From: Hyalella azteca
Lineage: Eukaryota > Arthropoda > Malacostraca > Amphipoda > Hyalellidae
DNA length: 64,000 nucleotides
Direction: 5' to 3'
NCBI RefSeq assembly: GCF_000764305.2
Contig: NW_025935151.1
Span: forward strand, 248,001-312,000
The position numbers and the translations under genes were made by a program. The notes under the pieces were generated by a model. That model worked only from the letters and a program-made list of their open reading frames with translations. It made no database searches and was not told where the DNA came from. This document shows, in pieces, positions 10,871-23,509 of this stretch (the stretch's first letter is position 1; each line of letters starts with the position of its first letter).

Positions 10871-12776
10871 TCGTTTTTCTTGTCGAAACACAAACGTTTA
10901 GAATTTGTACGTTGAAAGGTGTGCTGTTTTTTGAAGTTTTCGAAAGCTGAGGGCCCTGAAAATAAATAGAATCTTGGGGTAATAAAAAAATCTTCCCAAG
11001 ATGTTTTTCGTTTCTTGTTGTAGACAATGAATCAGATTAAAAAAAATACAAAATCTTAATTATACATAGAGGCTCACCAGACAGTTTCCTCTGTAATTGT
11101 TACAACTTAAAATATTGTAAGCTAATTGCCGTCACTTCATCAGCCTTCAAACTGCAAACAAGAAATCCTTGATGCGACCCCATCCAAGCCCAGGAGCGAA
11201 CTCTTCTTTATTTTTGAAGCTATAAATGTGCGGTCATGTACTCATTTTTCAGGCTTCCTTCCCCCAGTAACTGCCGTACGCTTCATCGAAACGTATGAGG
11301 CGCCTTTGATGCGTGACATTAATAAAGAATGGAGGTGACCTAAACGGCCTACCGAAGGCTATTTTTTTAGAGTCTCGAAGGGGGTGCCAAGGAAATTTAA
11401 GCTTGAAGGTTGTGCCATCATAGAACAGTCTTTCGTACGTATTTGTGTACTGCGAAGCCATACATACGAATATGAATGAACTAATACAAGCTAAACCAAA
11501 GATTATAAAAATTTTGTCGTCGTTCTGTGTATTTATGTATGCTGTGGCGTCACAGTGGTCAGAAAACATATATATTCAGGTCAAACACTTTTTTTCCGTG
11601 TCATCTTTGAGAACTGCAATGAGTTTTATTTGTTCACGTTTCTTCTTAGCTTCATAATTAACGGCAACAGAGCAGAAGAGGAAAGAGGAATGAGAGAAGT
11701 GCATCGGTGGATGGACTTCTAACTCCTCAAAATGAACACATATTTAAAAATACAATTTGAAACAATTGCACTGCTAAATCAATACAATTGAAGAATATAA
11801 AAATATTCGCAATCCCAAAATGAACTGAAAAGTTATGCTAGCTGCGACTATATATAGTCTTGCGGTGAAACTGCTTTCATTTGGTAATTTATGAAGTCGA
11901 AAAAGACATAATGCAAACAAAATTTTCCGTCCAACCAATTTCTGTTTAATGTGCTTGCAACGGCAGCTAACAGTTGAAGAAAGGGAAGTAGCATTCTATG
12001 ACACCTCTTTTTTGTGTAGCTAAGGTTTTCCCAGTTAAGCTTAGATTTTAATATTTACAAAATTTCACGGATGTATGAGTTACAAGGATCGTATGTTTCG
12101 AAAATGTTGGCCTGGAAAAATTCCTAAATGTTTGTATCTCTTGTTGATAATAAAAATTATTACTTATATCATTAACCGGCATCATTGTGTAATACCGTGC
12201 TCTGGCATTTGTTACATCATGTCATTGAAGAAAAATGTTATGATTTTAAATGTTAAAATGGAACGATGATTTAACCGCAAATTTAAATAAAAGTTTCTTC
12301 ATTTAGCTGGAATAATAATAATACGCAATAATCTCATCAATGATATTGATTTAGCACTATCGTCTCCACTGCCGTTCCTACAATGATCAGCTTCAATAAA
12401 ATTCGCCAAGTACGCTGAAATTAACTCAGAATTATTTCATGCTCTCTGTTGACGATCTAGACAACTTTCAAGAGAACAATGAACTAGAAATAAATCCTAC
12501 AGATTGATCATAAACTGTGACATCAAGGTCCGTAAATTCATCAAAAAGCCAATAATATTGTTAAATTTTTAATAGAACCTGGGGTCGACCATGCCAAAGG
12601 AACAGAATACAAATCAAAATAGCTGGCAGTGAGATCATATCATGAGCTTCATGGGAGGAAAAAATGTTCTAGTGACTAATCATTGACAAGAAATTAATGA
12701 CCAAAGAAGAGTAAAAAAATCTAAGAAAATGTCACACTTGTACCCTCTGCATTTGTTTATTTTTTATTCACCACAG
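10871..12776. other. AT-rich stretch without a supported gene
   Basis: Several 60-100-codon frames overlap on both strands (11249-11657) with no splice or start evidence. Otherwise nothing was seen. Confidence 0.4.
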
Positions 12777-12976
12777 CTCCTGCAGAAGTTGCGGCTCAAA
12801 TTTGGCCCAGAATGGATGATGCCCTCTAATGTTGCTGGCAAAATACGCTCGTAATTCACTGGGCAAATGAAAAACCTCAAAAAGTTTTCCGCAAACAGCA
12901 CGTATAAATCCTGCACTGAGTTGCTTTTTAGGGTCCCCAACCTCTGGCTACTTTATTGGCAAAAAAATAGAATAAA
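12777..12976 (+). CDS. Candidate terminal exon with 3' UTR
   Basis: A pyrimidine-rich tract ending TTCACCACAG leads into a frame of 25 codons (LLQKLRLKFGPEWMMPSNVA then GKIRS) and a TAA at 12852-12854. AATAAA follows at 12971-12976, about 117 nt past the stop. The order of acceptor, short coding tail, stop and poly(A) signal fits a last exon. The coding part is short, so chance cannot be excluded, and no upstream exon was found. Confidence 0.3.
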
Positions 12977-15847
12977 TCCTTAGGTGCCTTGCTTACCATC
13001 AAAGTTTAAATGTCGGCTGTGTTCCTTCTTTTTTTCCACTCAACCTTTAGGTAATGAAAAAGCGCAACTGCACACAAATTGGACTTATTTATTATGGAAT
13101 GAACTACGATATGAATGCAGTTTAACAACATAGAACGAATTTAAGAAGTTGAGTACTATTCGTTGCTTGGTAAAACTGATGGCACGACACCAATTAAAGA
13201 ATTTTGAGAAACAATAATTTTAAAATATCATCGATTTGCAGCTGAAAGTCGTCAGAAGAGCCATCGAAAATTCTGAGCGCCTTTAAATCTTTCTCCCTCA
13301 GAGAATTGGGCCAATATTTGAGCGGCAGAAAATATCTCTTCAGTAAATATGTTGGGGACGATGGACTCTATTCCAGCTACATTTAAAGTCAATGTAGGAG
13401 CGCTAAAATCAATGAATTGTGAAGAAAAATATCAAATACGTTTTGTTTGAATCTCCTATCTCCTAATTCGATTATTGTTACTAGATTTTTGTATTGAAAT
13501 TGGCTTCGAGTAATTTTTGATTTATTGAAACTATTTAATAAGTGGTGAATTGAATCAAGAACAAATGTTGAAAAAATTTTTGGTATGGCGATTTATTGGG
13601 AACCTATATAAAAATATATTTTGAACTTCTACATAAGAAGTATATCTTTCGTATCACGAAGGAGTATCACGTTTCGGAGCTGGACTCCGAAACGTTTTCT
13701 ATAAAAATATGAATTTTTGTGAACTATTCTTTCCTTTTAAATTTTTAGTTAACTTGCGATTTAAGCAAAAAAGTGACATCAAGTATATCTTTCCATTGAA
13801 AATTTCAGAAAAAATTTAATTCTTATTCTTATAATTCTTTAATTCTTTTCATTATTTAAGTGACGCCGATCACTGCTGCAATGGTAAAATAGAACGTTCA
13901 ATCTAAAGCGATCGCTTCAAAACTTGTGTCAAAATATTAATGTGAAAAAAGAAAATGAATCGTGAAATTTACCTGATTTTATTTATTCTCTTTACGCTTA
14001 GAAATTGTTTAAGACGAATCCTTTGTTCTAAGCTTCCATAATATCTTTATTTAAAGCTATTAAGACCGCAATTAAAATATGTGCTTTTATTTCTTTTCTC
14101 AAAGTTTTGAAAACTATTTTAGATAACAGTAATTACTGGTTATTAAGACAAGCTATAACCTTCGTTAAGTTGATTAGCCTAGAGTCAAAAAGATCAAAAC
14201 GGTGTGATTCACACAAAAATATATAAAAAATAAAGATAATAATTTCCTGTAATGAAATTCTCGTTTCTTAATACTGAACGAAACCTTCAAAAACAAGACT
14301 TAAATTAGAATTCACAATTCCCTCGATATTAATTTATGCTGAGTTATAAACAGCGTGAACCATGCAGTGATATGAAAGTGTATCCTACTTTGATCTTAAA
14401 ATTTACCAACCGTGAAGTTCTTAAAGGCCGATAATTGGGACCAGCTTTATCCTGTGACGCGGCAATGAGAAAACTGTGGCCTCTAATCACAAATTAATTC
14501 ACTGGATCAAAAAGCTCATTTGGTCTGATTCAGGAGCCAGCACGGGGCATGACAAGCCTCGCATTAGTTTCGGACTATCGACACATCTGCCGTCGACTGG
14601 CGCTATATCAGAGAATTTTAACATCGCCCCGTTTTAGAGTGAATTTAAGAATGACCGGATCGTGCACATTGTTGTGGAATGAAACGTACATGAATGGAGT
14701 TTGTTCAGGGATACCAGCTAGGTGCTAAGCAAGATCTGAAAATAGAATGTGATCATTGGAAATATTCATGTAAAGTCATCAGGAAGTTCTTAATAGTTCA
14801 TGGTTTCCTATTCAATACTATTGAATTAATTCACTAATTGGCAACATTAGAGGCTCACGCCCTCACCTGATGAAATTTTAATGCGTGACATTCAAGACAT
14901 TGTTGTCCATTATCAGAGTTCGTGTAATGATAAAATCTGTGTGACATTTTAGAATTAGAGGAATTCAGTCAAGCCTGTAAGGCAGCTCTCAATTAGGACC
15001 ACAAGTTTCAACCTTGCGGGGTTCTCTAGGTTTGTTTATTTTGAAGTGCATTTAATTTATATTAAATACAATATAATATTGATATTCTCAATTTATGTTG
15101 TCCAAGCAAATGTTTTTATTTTGTACTGTTTAGGGCATGAAAAATTTTTTACACTTTCAAATTCTACAACCTAGAAATTCATTGAATATAATGTCACATG
15201 CAATTTAATCTTCGATTTTCCTTCATATTCGACAGGCATAGAGAAAAATCCTTCAGAAGAACAAATTCACATAACAGCCTTCGAAATGAAATTAGATCTC
15301 TACATGGATGTCAAATGTATGATATATGTAGAAAATATACGAATTTTAAGTGCCATATATCATTACCGTTTTCATTAAACATTGATTTACAGTACAACAG
15401 CGATCGAGCTTATACATTCCATTTAAAAATTCAAGCATCGAAACGTCAGCAAACCGTCAGCCATTCATTAGCCTCCGATAATATCACTTATTTACCGTTT
15501 TTTTTAAGATCCAGAAATCGTGTGAGGTGCCTCGGCTGATTACGCCTAACATCTCAATAAGCCTAGGCACTAGGACCTAGTGGCTTGAATTTACACAATA
15601 CCAGGAGCGAAAGTAGCACTCAGTCAAAACTAACTCCATAGATTTCTTTACATTCTGAAAACCGAGTTTATAAATACATTGATTATAAAACTTATTGCGA
15701 CATTTCACCGTCTGTTTATTAACGTTAAACAAAATTTGCAACAACAATGTACGCGTACGCATTTCCGCACTCAACCCTAACCAAGCGACGCGCGCTTCCA
15801 ATCAAGATCAACCCAAAGATTTCCCGGAATTTACCAAATAATTGCAG
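12977..15847. other. AT-rich stretch without a supported gene
   Basis: It contains the hairpin at 13670 and a 60-codon + frame at about 14457-14636 (GASTGHDKPRISFGLSTHLP) without splice evidence. Nothing else can be supported. Confidence 0.4.
13670..13694. repeat. Perfect 10-bp GC-rich hairpin
   Basis: CGTTTCGGAG, a 5-nt loop (CTGGA), then CTCCGAAACG, followed by a T-rich stretch. It stands out in AT-rich surroundings. Confidence 0.7.
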
Positions 15848-15903
15848 CCAATCCACCCGCCGACCTCACTTAATGGGCGCCAATTAATTGATCAGATACC
15901 TCG
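15848..15903 (+). CDS. Candidate 56-nt internal exon
   Basis: The segment lies between AATAATTGCAG and a consensus donor (CTCG/GTAAGT at 15904). Only one of three frames is open, reading PIHPPTSLNGRQLIDQIP. The acceptor lacks a strong pyrimidine tract. Confidence 0.15.
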
Positions 15904-16622
15904 GTAAGTTATTGCTACAAGCGACGCTGGTTGCCAACAAGAAGACCCTTAATTTGGTCATCCGTTAGGCCGCAGCTTGTAGCCGTCACGGCTTGAGTTA
16001 CCGAAGTCCCCGTTAGAGGCAAAACATCGCTGAACATTTTATATTCTCCTGCCTATGAGAATAATGTCGGGTTAAGGAGAGTTATTTTAACTGTTAATGG
16101 ACTAAAATTTACGGAGGAGAATAATTTTTATTAATTTTGAATTTCTGGGCGCTTGACTCTCGTACGTATAATAAATGTTAAAATCGTAAAAATTTACAGG
16201 GTCAAATTAATATAAAAAAACACTGAAATTGTTGGTCTATTGACGGCACATAAATAGTTTTTTGCAACCAAAACACCAATGTTAGGGAATTATCAAAATA
16301 AATGTTATTTTTAAGGCCAATTCAACTAAAATTGAAAATCAGTTGTTTCGCGAAAGACATGACAGAAGAAAAAGATCTTGAGACATCAATTTTCCTTGCA
16401 ACAAAAAAAAAACAGAGGTGATTTTTCAAAATATTTTCATTTTTGGAACACTTATTGCGACCGATACAAAGCGTTTTCGAGTATTTTTCGAGAGAATCAG
16501 CAAACGAAGTAATTTTTTTACTGAGAGGTTCACGTTCTTTCCAGTTGACTAGGCCTAAGTAGGTTGCGTGTTGCAAGGCTCGTCGCGTTGGAAGCCTCGT
16601 CGAGTTAGAGCTGCTAGTTCAT

Positions 16623-16754
16623 TTTATTGCCACCCTAACATCATTGGGCGCCGCCGGGGCGCAGGTGCCGAACTCCTCATTACTACCGAGTAAAACAAGT
16701 CGGCCTCGCAGACGCCCGACGTGGAGGCAACATCTATAGCCTCGTGATTGCGAG
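16623..16754 (-). CDS. Candidate terminal exon, GC-rich (minus strand)
   Basis: On the minus strand TGGGTTTTTGCAG at about 16755 leads into a GC- and CpG-rich frame. It reads RNHEAIDVASTSGVCEADLF, YSVVMRSSAPAPRRRPMMLG and WQ, then TAA. The stop overlaps AATAAA (16623-16628). The surrounding DNA is AT-rich, so this compositional island is suggestive. The + strand of the same island is also open for about 37 codons, so strand assignment is not secure. Confidence 0.3.
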
Positions 16755-16812
16755 CTGCAAAAACCCACTGAATTTCGCAGGTCAAATTATGATAAAAATA
16801 TAAAATTTTCAT

Positions 16813-19800
16813 ATTGCCACTCGAAAAGTGTGTGCCATTGACATTATTGTTGTGGAATAGCGATATTGTGCTATCCTGCTTTTGAAGTAGTACCTATGGG
16901 AAAGACATTGTAAATATGATAAGATAATGAAGAAATATGTTTTCTCCAAAGCATTAGATAGTAATTGGAGAACGAGTGCTGGGAGCAATGAGCAATGCAT
17001 TGAGCAGGCAAATAAACATGAGGTTAGTATTACCACTACAATATTTAGCAATAGCTCGCTAACCTTGAAAGAATTGTCTTGTATCTGTAACAGGAAATTA
17101 TTTTATTGATTTTTTTATACCACTCGTAACTTGGAGACTACTGGCAAAAAAATTAAGTTGTTGAAAAATAGAATCATTTGAAAATTAAATCTATTACAAT
17201 GACCCTTTTATTGAGTGATTTAATCTTTTTACTGAATTCAATTTTGTTCAGCCCTTTTTGTTGAACCTGCATCAGCAGTTCCATTGTATTTTCTTTCAAG
17301 CGTTTTTGACGATTAAATCTCAATAAACTGCACGGTTCAGTACATGTAAACAGACATTCAAACCGACCAGAAATCCATGCATGGACTGCTAGAGCACCAG
17401 AAACCTTTTAACGGCTTCGCAATATTGTTCATTAAGTCTCAGATCTTCACTCAGGATTTTTTCTGTTAATAAACTCTCTTTGTTTTCACGGTGCTACAAA
17501 TAATTCCATGCTGAGTGATGATGCGAATTTGAATAGGGAACGAGCAAATTAATTACGGTGGCGCGTTAACTCAAAAGCCCTTTTGTCTAGGGGAAGTCTG
17601 TGTGAGATTACGAAGGTGTGCGTCAGAAGGGGATCGGCCTCAAGAGGCTTTCATAAAAGGATTCTGATTAAAAAGATCTGAGAACTGCTGAAGAATTTTG
17701 GTCCCGACATTCTTGGAAACCTGGGCCCAACTTCTTAGTTTTGTGGGGGGTAAGACGAGCATCGTTTCTGACTATACAGACCAAATACTGTGTGGAAATT
17801 TAGGACAGTTTATAGGCGTCTGTTGAATGGACTAATGTTATAAGCAGATCACAATTTTTTGTTAACAACTTTATTCCATAAAATTTTAGTGCTGTATAAA
17901 AAAGAGTTATCACATGTATGACGTATGAAAAATGTTTTAAATACAGCAAATACTATAAATAGATGGAAGTCAAGCGATCCATAAAAGAAATATAAGCTCC
18001 ACCGTGGAACAAAATGTTTGTCTTTATACTAAATAGTGCCGTACTTATATGTAATTAGCTTGAAAAGATAAAAGATCATGCCGAAAATTTTTTATTTACT
18101 CTATTCGCATGAATAATTAAAAATATTTTTATGAAACTAATTATTAATGCATCTTGAATTCGAATAAATATTTCTCCTGTGGCGAATTTTATGAGTTGGT
18201 CGGGATTATATTCCAACAAACCACACAAGAATCCATTTATGTCCTGCGGCGAAACTCAGTTTGCATGTTCAAAAAACTCTCAAATTTATCGGAAATTGGG
18301 CGGCTAACAGAATCTCGAGTGAACTTTTATTAAACTAAAAATTTAATTATTAACTTTCCATCCATCTCTTTCTCTATTGTGGAATCATAAAGATAATTAC
18401 CAATATATAAAAATTTACTCAGCCATATTTTTTCGACAGTAAAACTACTCTCAAGCGCTTGTATCGTTTTCTTTTTTTTTAAGACCAAGAAAAATTTTAG
18501 GCTGCAATATTGTAATATTGACGCTGACTATTTTGAGGCACGGAATTTATATCGCTTTTCTTGTCATCTCTGACATCAACTAAATTCTTTAAATGCATTC
18601 CTTTTGCGAGCGGGACCGAAAGCAAAAAAAATTCTGTCTGAACAAAAGTTATTGAGATCTCAACGATTCACTCAACTCAGTGACTTACTATTCAATTTTT
18701 ATTTTCAAGAAGATGAAAATTTGAAAATGTTTTATTCTAAATTATCAGATTTTGAGTGATATAGTAAATCTTATGTAGCAGGTAAAGCCGATACCAAATC
18801 ATAGGCAGTAATTTTGTGCTGCACCACCTTCCATGCGCGCTCCTTCCATGCAAGGAATCTGTAGCGGTCTCGTTCAGGATTTTGAATTGATGTAATAAAA
18901 TATTTAGAAATTTAGAATTAGATTTAAATTGTAAAAATAAGATTTTCTTTATTTATGAACGTCACCTCGATGAATACAACAGCAGTAGTTAACTTAATTC
19001 CAACTTTTGGTATTTAGATTCATTCATCGGAACCTCTTATTAGAGTAAGTACCAAGTGTTGCCTCTGTAATCGCATAGTAATTGCTCTGTTAAATAGATG
19101 AACTTATTTATAATAATTATAATCTTTTTCTATGTACTTGTATTTGTGTAACTTGAGATTATCTGTTGTTCATACAGGGTTCTATACAGAGACCAAAAAA
19201 AGTTTCTTTATTTGTCCCGAAATCAACGTGAGACGCTTTAAATCTAAGCGAGAACATTTCTTGGACATTCTATTAATATTCTATTATGCAGATTATGTTG
19301 ATTCCTCCACCAATTACTGTGTTTATTTCCTGTAGTTCCATGCGCATTACATAGGAAAGAAATACACGCAATACCCCAAGGAACGCATTTCTTTCCTGCA
19401 TTTCCGTCCATGAGGATTCTCCATGAAAGAAATCCACGCGAGGACGCCTTCATGCGCACTTCTTTTCGACACCGGCATCAAAGATATGGCGGTAGATCGC
19501 AGCGACGAGCGCTAGCGTCGTACGACAGATGACGCTTTGCATAGCAGAGAAGCGCCCGTCGCATCGTCGGCAATAACAGGGGCTCAGCCGCGTCCTTCGG
19601 GAGCGCAGGAGCTGGGGACGTAGGATTGGCAGGCACATGTGTATATTTGGTGTGTATCTCTATTGGAATCCGGGCCACATAGGAGTGCTAGTCATAAATC
19701 CATGATTGCCTCACGTCTGGAATATTTGGCTACGTTTGGTCAGTGAATTAATTTTTATTCTGATGAACATATATCAAAAATGGCATACAAAGTAATTGAG

Positions 19801-21915
19801 TAGTTAACAATATTCTCTATGATGAAATGTGAGTGAACTTCTTCATTTTGAAATTAAAAAACGGATTCGAAAAAATTGCATCCGTTTCTAATTATTGTTC
19901 CCTATCAGATAATTGAAAATTATTAACAGCCAATCCGTTATGGACAACCAAACCGTCAATTTAGGCTAAATTTCAAATTTATTTTCCCAAAGTGGAAACC
20001 ACACTAATTAAGGCAAAAACTAGTCGTGAAGCAGGGGATTCGAGGGTGGGGTTGGCAACCATGAGCATGCACTATTCGAAAGGCAGTCCTGTTCAAAAGT
20101 TATATATTTTAAATTAATTTATTCCATAATATGACTACAAACTTCCACAGCTGAGGTTTATAAATGCAAGCTTTGTGGCTTGAAAATAGGCTTGAAGGCT
20201 CGTGATAATATACAGATATTTGGCCTGTAGAACTTGCTAAAGTCAACGGACACATAACCCAAGATTTGAATATCGTATTATCTTCAATCTACGATAAGAC
20301 GAACTCATTTGATTTATGTGAGCACTTCTGAGTGTTTTATTGAATAATTGCATTCATTAATTCATCCATGCTCTTGAATCAGAACAGGTCAGAGCTTCTT
20401 CAGTCAAGACTAAGATTAAAAGAGACGCTGAAAATCTGTGTTTCTTGTGCGATGGTCAAACCATTAGAATTAAATGCTCCATAAACAAGATTGGAAGTGG
20501 ACACAAATGCTTAACGTAAATCCTGGCAAACGCTGGAGAAGGGATCTCCGGAGCAGATATGGGGTAGTCGAGCTACAAATCTAGGGTAACTCTGCAGACG
20601 TGTCACTAACATGCGAGATCGATTTACTTGCCCCGCCATGGAAAGGGAGATTGCAAGGAGGCTTCATTTTTTAGACTAGTTTTCTTTTTTAAGCGAGTGG
20701 CAAAAATCGGGTGATGGCGTGGTGTTGACTTGAAGTTGAATAAATAAGATTTATGATCTCGGCAAATCGAAAATTTAATGTGAGAATCATTATTTCACAT
20801 AATTTTCGATTATCATTTTTATATTGTTATTAATTAGCATTTTTGCTAATCTTTGATTAATTTATGCGATTTCATTGCTCAAGAAAACCAAGAAAGTCCT
20901 AACATTCCACAAACAGTTATTTATAATTGCTCATAGTTATGAGTTCTAACTCAACTTTTTCCCAATTTTGTAATTTATTGAAAGAAATATATTCGCCTCA
21001 CCTCATCTTTTCCTGGGAATCCTGTCAAGATATAAGGACAGATAACTTGTGATACTTTAAAAAAATTAAGATATTTGCAAGTAAAAATGCCGATTGACCT
21101 TGTAAAATTCTTGCAGAGATAATCAAAATATTATATCGAGAATTTATCAAAAAATATGCTTCATATATTACATGTTAATTGCTTTCTTTTGATCTCTGCG
21201 AAGACTACTATTATTTATGCCTATTTTCAGCAACACATATCTTTTTATAGGTTTCAGAAACATATATCAGGAGAAGAATTGGAAATGAAATCAACTGTTG
21301 GTAGAAGGTTGGCAGACAAAGAGCAGTGAAGTCTCACAACATTAAGGGAAAAGGAAGCCAAAACCTACAACGAGACTGCGGCAGAGTTTGCCAGCTGTTG
21401 TAGGATCAAAGGCACTACCGAGAGCATCAAAGTGGCCGTAGATAGGAACTTTCAAAGTTGTTCTCATTTAGATTTGTGTACGGAAGCAACGCGAAGACTT
21501 GCACGAGGCATGAGATGGCTTATGGCTCTGAGCGACGTTAGTGAAATGGATACAGCAATACTGGTTGATATGTATGTCTTCTGACAAGTGCAATTTTTAT
21601 ATGTGCTGGAAATTTACATCGTTCCATTCGCGGTACTTAAGAAGAAAACTATAATATAGGTGTAGAACATCATACACAGCATGCAGAACAGCTTGGCAAT
21701 GCTTTCTTCTTATTTCAAATTTGTTGGTCTCGTTCTATTGTATTACAAGTTTCAACATAGATTATAGCAGCATTGATTAAATAAATGTAGCTTCGAAAAT
21801 AATCGAAATGACATTTTCACAATACTTGTTTTAACATCTAAGCCTCGTGTTAAGAGCCTCGTGTGAAATAGTTTGTTCCTTAAAGTGTTCGATGTCTTAG
21901 CATGGCATCATTTTT
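16813..21915. other. AT-rich stretch with two weak exon candidates
   Basis: A + frame at 20388-20515 (after GAATCAGAACAG; NLCFLCDGQTIRIKCSINKI; donor GTAAAT) and another at 21332-21571 (84 open codons; LCTEATRRLARGMRWLMALS; donor GTATGT) are phase-compatible, but the second acceptor lacks a pyrimidine tract. A CpG-rich patch lies at 19480-19620. Confidence 0.25.
20765..20811. repeat. Imperfect hairpin
   Basis: AATCGAAAATTTAATGTGA and, about 10 nt on, TTCACATAATTTTCGATT pair with a 2-nt bulge. A second small hairpin (TTAGCA-TTTT-TGCTAA) lies just downstream at about 20836. Confidence 0.5.
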
Positions 21916-22082
21916 AGCGCATTTTCTCATTTATGGGAAAAATGCACTATTGTGCTCGCCATGTCCGTCTGTCTGTCTGTCCGTCCGTCTGTCCGTCCGT
22001 CCGTGACCTCAAGTTTTCGTCGACGAGAAAATGCGCTCTCTGTCACCCACTGCAGTGAGTACTACTGAGTTATATTTTTTAT
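21916..22082 (+). mobile_element. GTCY-core miniature element, copy 2
   Basis: This copy has the same architecture as the one at 4051, with a shorter GTCY tract. The internal inverted repeat is perfect here: AGCGCATTTTCTC at the start and GAGAAAATGCGCT at about 22025-22037. It is preceded by a short T run, as in the other copies. Confidence 0.85.
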
Positions 22083-23509
22083 AGTCGTGCGTACATGTGA
22101 AAGTTATATCACATACTTTCGCTATCGCTACTTTATGCATGGCTGAACACCGCATAAAATAAAAATTGAGATTTGATGAAATACGAGCTGCCAAATCCCG
22201 GCAACGACCCGCGGTTTGAAGAGTCACGTGGCGGTACCCTTATCTCCCGTTCACGATTCTAATCTCCCTTAACAAATTGAAGGGAGATCTCCAATCGTTC
22301 CTCTTATATATAAAAAGTGAAATATTATAGCTTATGACTTAAGATTTTCATAAAATGTATTCGCATATCAACGCTAAATATAATTTGCTTCATAATAGGC
22401 TTTCAACGAATTCACGTCAAAAAACATTTTACAAAATGCTTGATATCAATTCATGACGACTTTTACAACATATGTCATGAAATATAAAATATCTTTGCAA
22501 TCTTAGTTTAGGATTCAGTGAAAACATTAGAACAAATATTAGTAAATTTAATAAATCTCTTTGTGATACCTCAATAGGAATTTTCATTTTCTGAAATGCG
22601 AAAAAAATTAAGTAACTCCGTTTAAAGACATATAAATTGCTTATTTTACGAGAGTTGTTGAGATCTTATTAATTAAATATTCCGAGATTCAAAAGTTGAA
22701 ACAGCTACAGTATTAACCAAAAAATAAAATTTGATGATCATATTGAATGATTACGATAAACTAATGATTTTACCATAGTATATATCTTTTCTTATATGGC
22801 AAGCAAGAACGTTTAATATTACGAGGTGCGTGTATTTTTAAGCTATATTTTATTTTTAAATTATTTATGATGTTTTTATTAGTTATTTCTGTATTAAATT
22901 CGAATTTCCAGATAGCTTATTCATAGAAACTTAATTTGTTTGTTGGCATCTTCCCGTCTTGTAGCGATTTTTTTGCATGTGTTCTGAAATAATTACGTTT
23001 TAGTGTCTCACTGGGGTCCAGGTCATCAGTTTAGCCATGACACAGCAGTCGTGTCAGTGAAGGCAAATAACGATTCGGGGACCCTCGATGAGGGTAAATA
23101 ACGACACACTCCCTCACCTATAAGCCCTCACAATCCCTCTTGTACAGATCCCATTGCCAACACCGCCTCCTGCAAGCCTGTCATTTACAAACCGAATGGA
23201 ATCAACATTCTTTTTTCTCACACTTCACTAGTGAACGAAGAAGACCAGAGCATATCTTAGTGATTGCATAAAAATCAAGAAAATTTAAGTTTTAAGTTTT
23301 AGAAAATGGAATTTCATGCGCAAATAAAGCAGAGATTGAAGACACATTTAGCCTAATGAATATTTTTCTTCACAGTGAGGTCAATTTCGGATTTTTTTAG
23401 ATTCGCGTTGTTTTAGACTCGCATTTCCGCATAGTTTTTAGCCCTTGTATTCGTTTTTTTCTTCCAAAACATTTTCTAATCCTCACTCACTTAATTAATA
23501 CTTATTTGT
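22083..23509. other. AT-rich stretch, then GC-richer flank before the repeat-protein frame
   Basis: At 23146 CCCTCTTGTACAG leads into a + frame reading DPIANTASCKPVIYKPNGIN, with stop TAG near 23260. It could belong with the repeat-protein frame downstream, but no donor links them. Confidence 0.25.
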
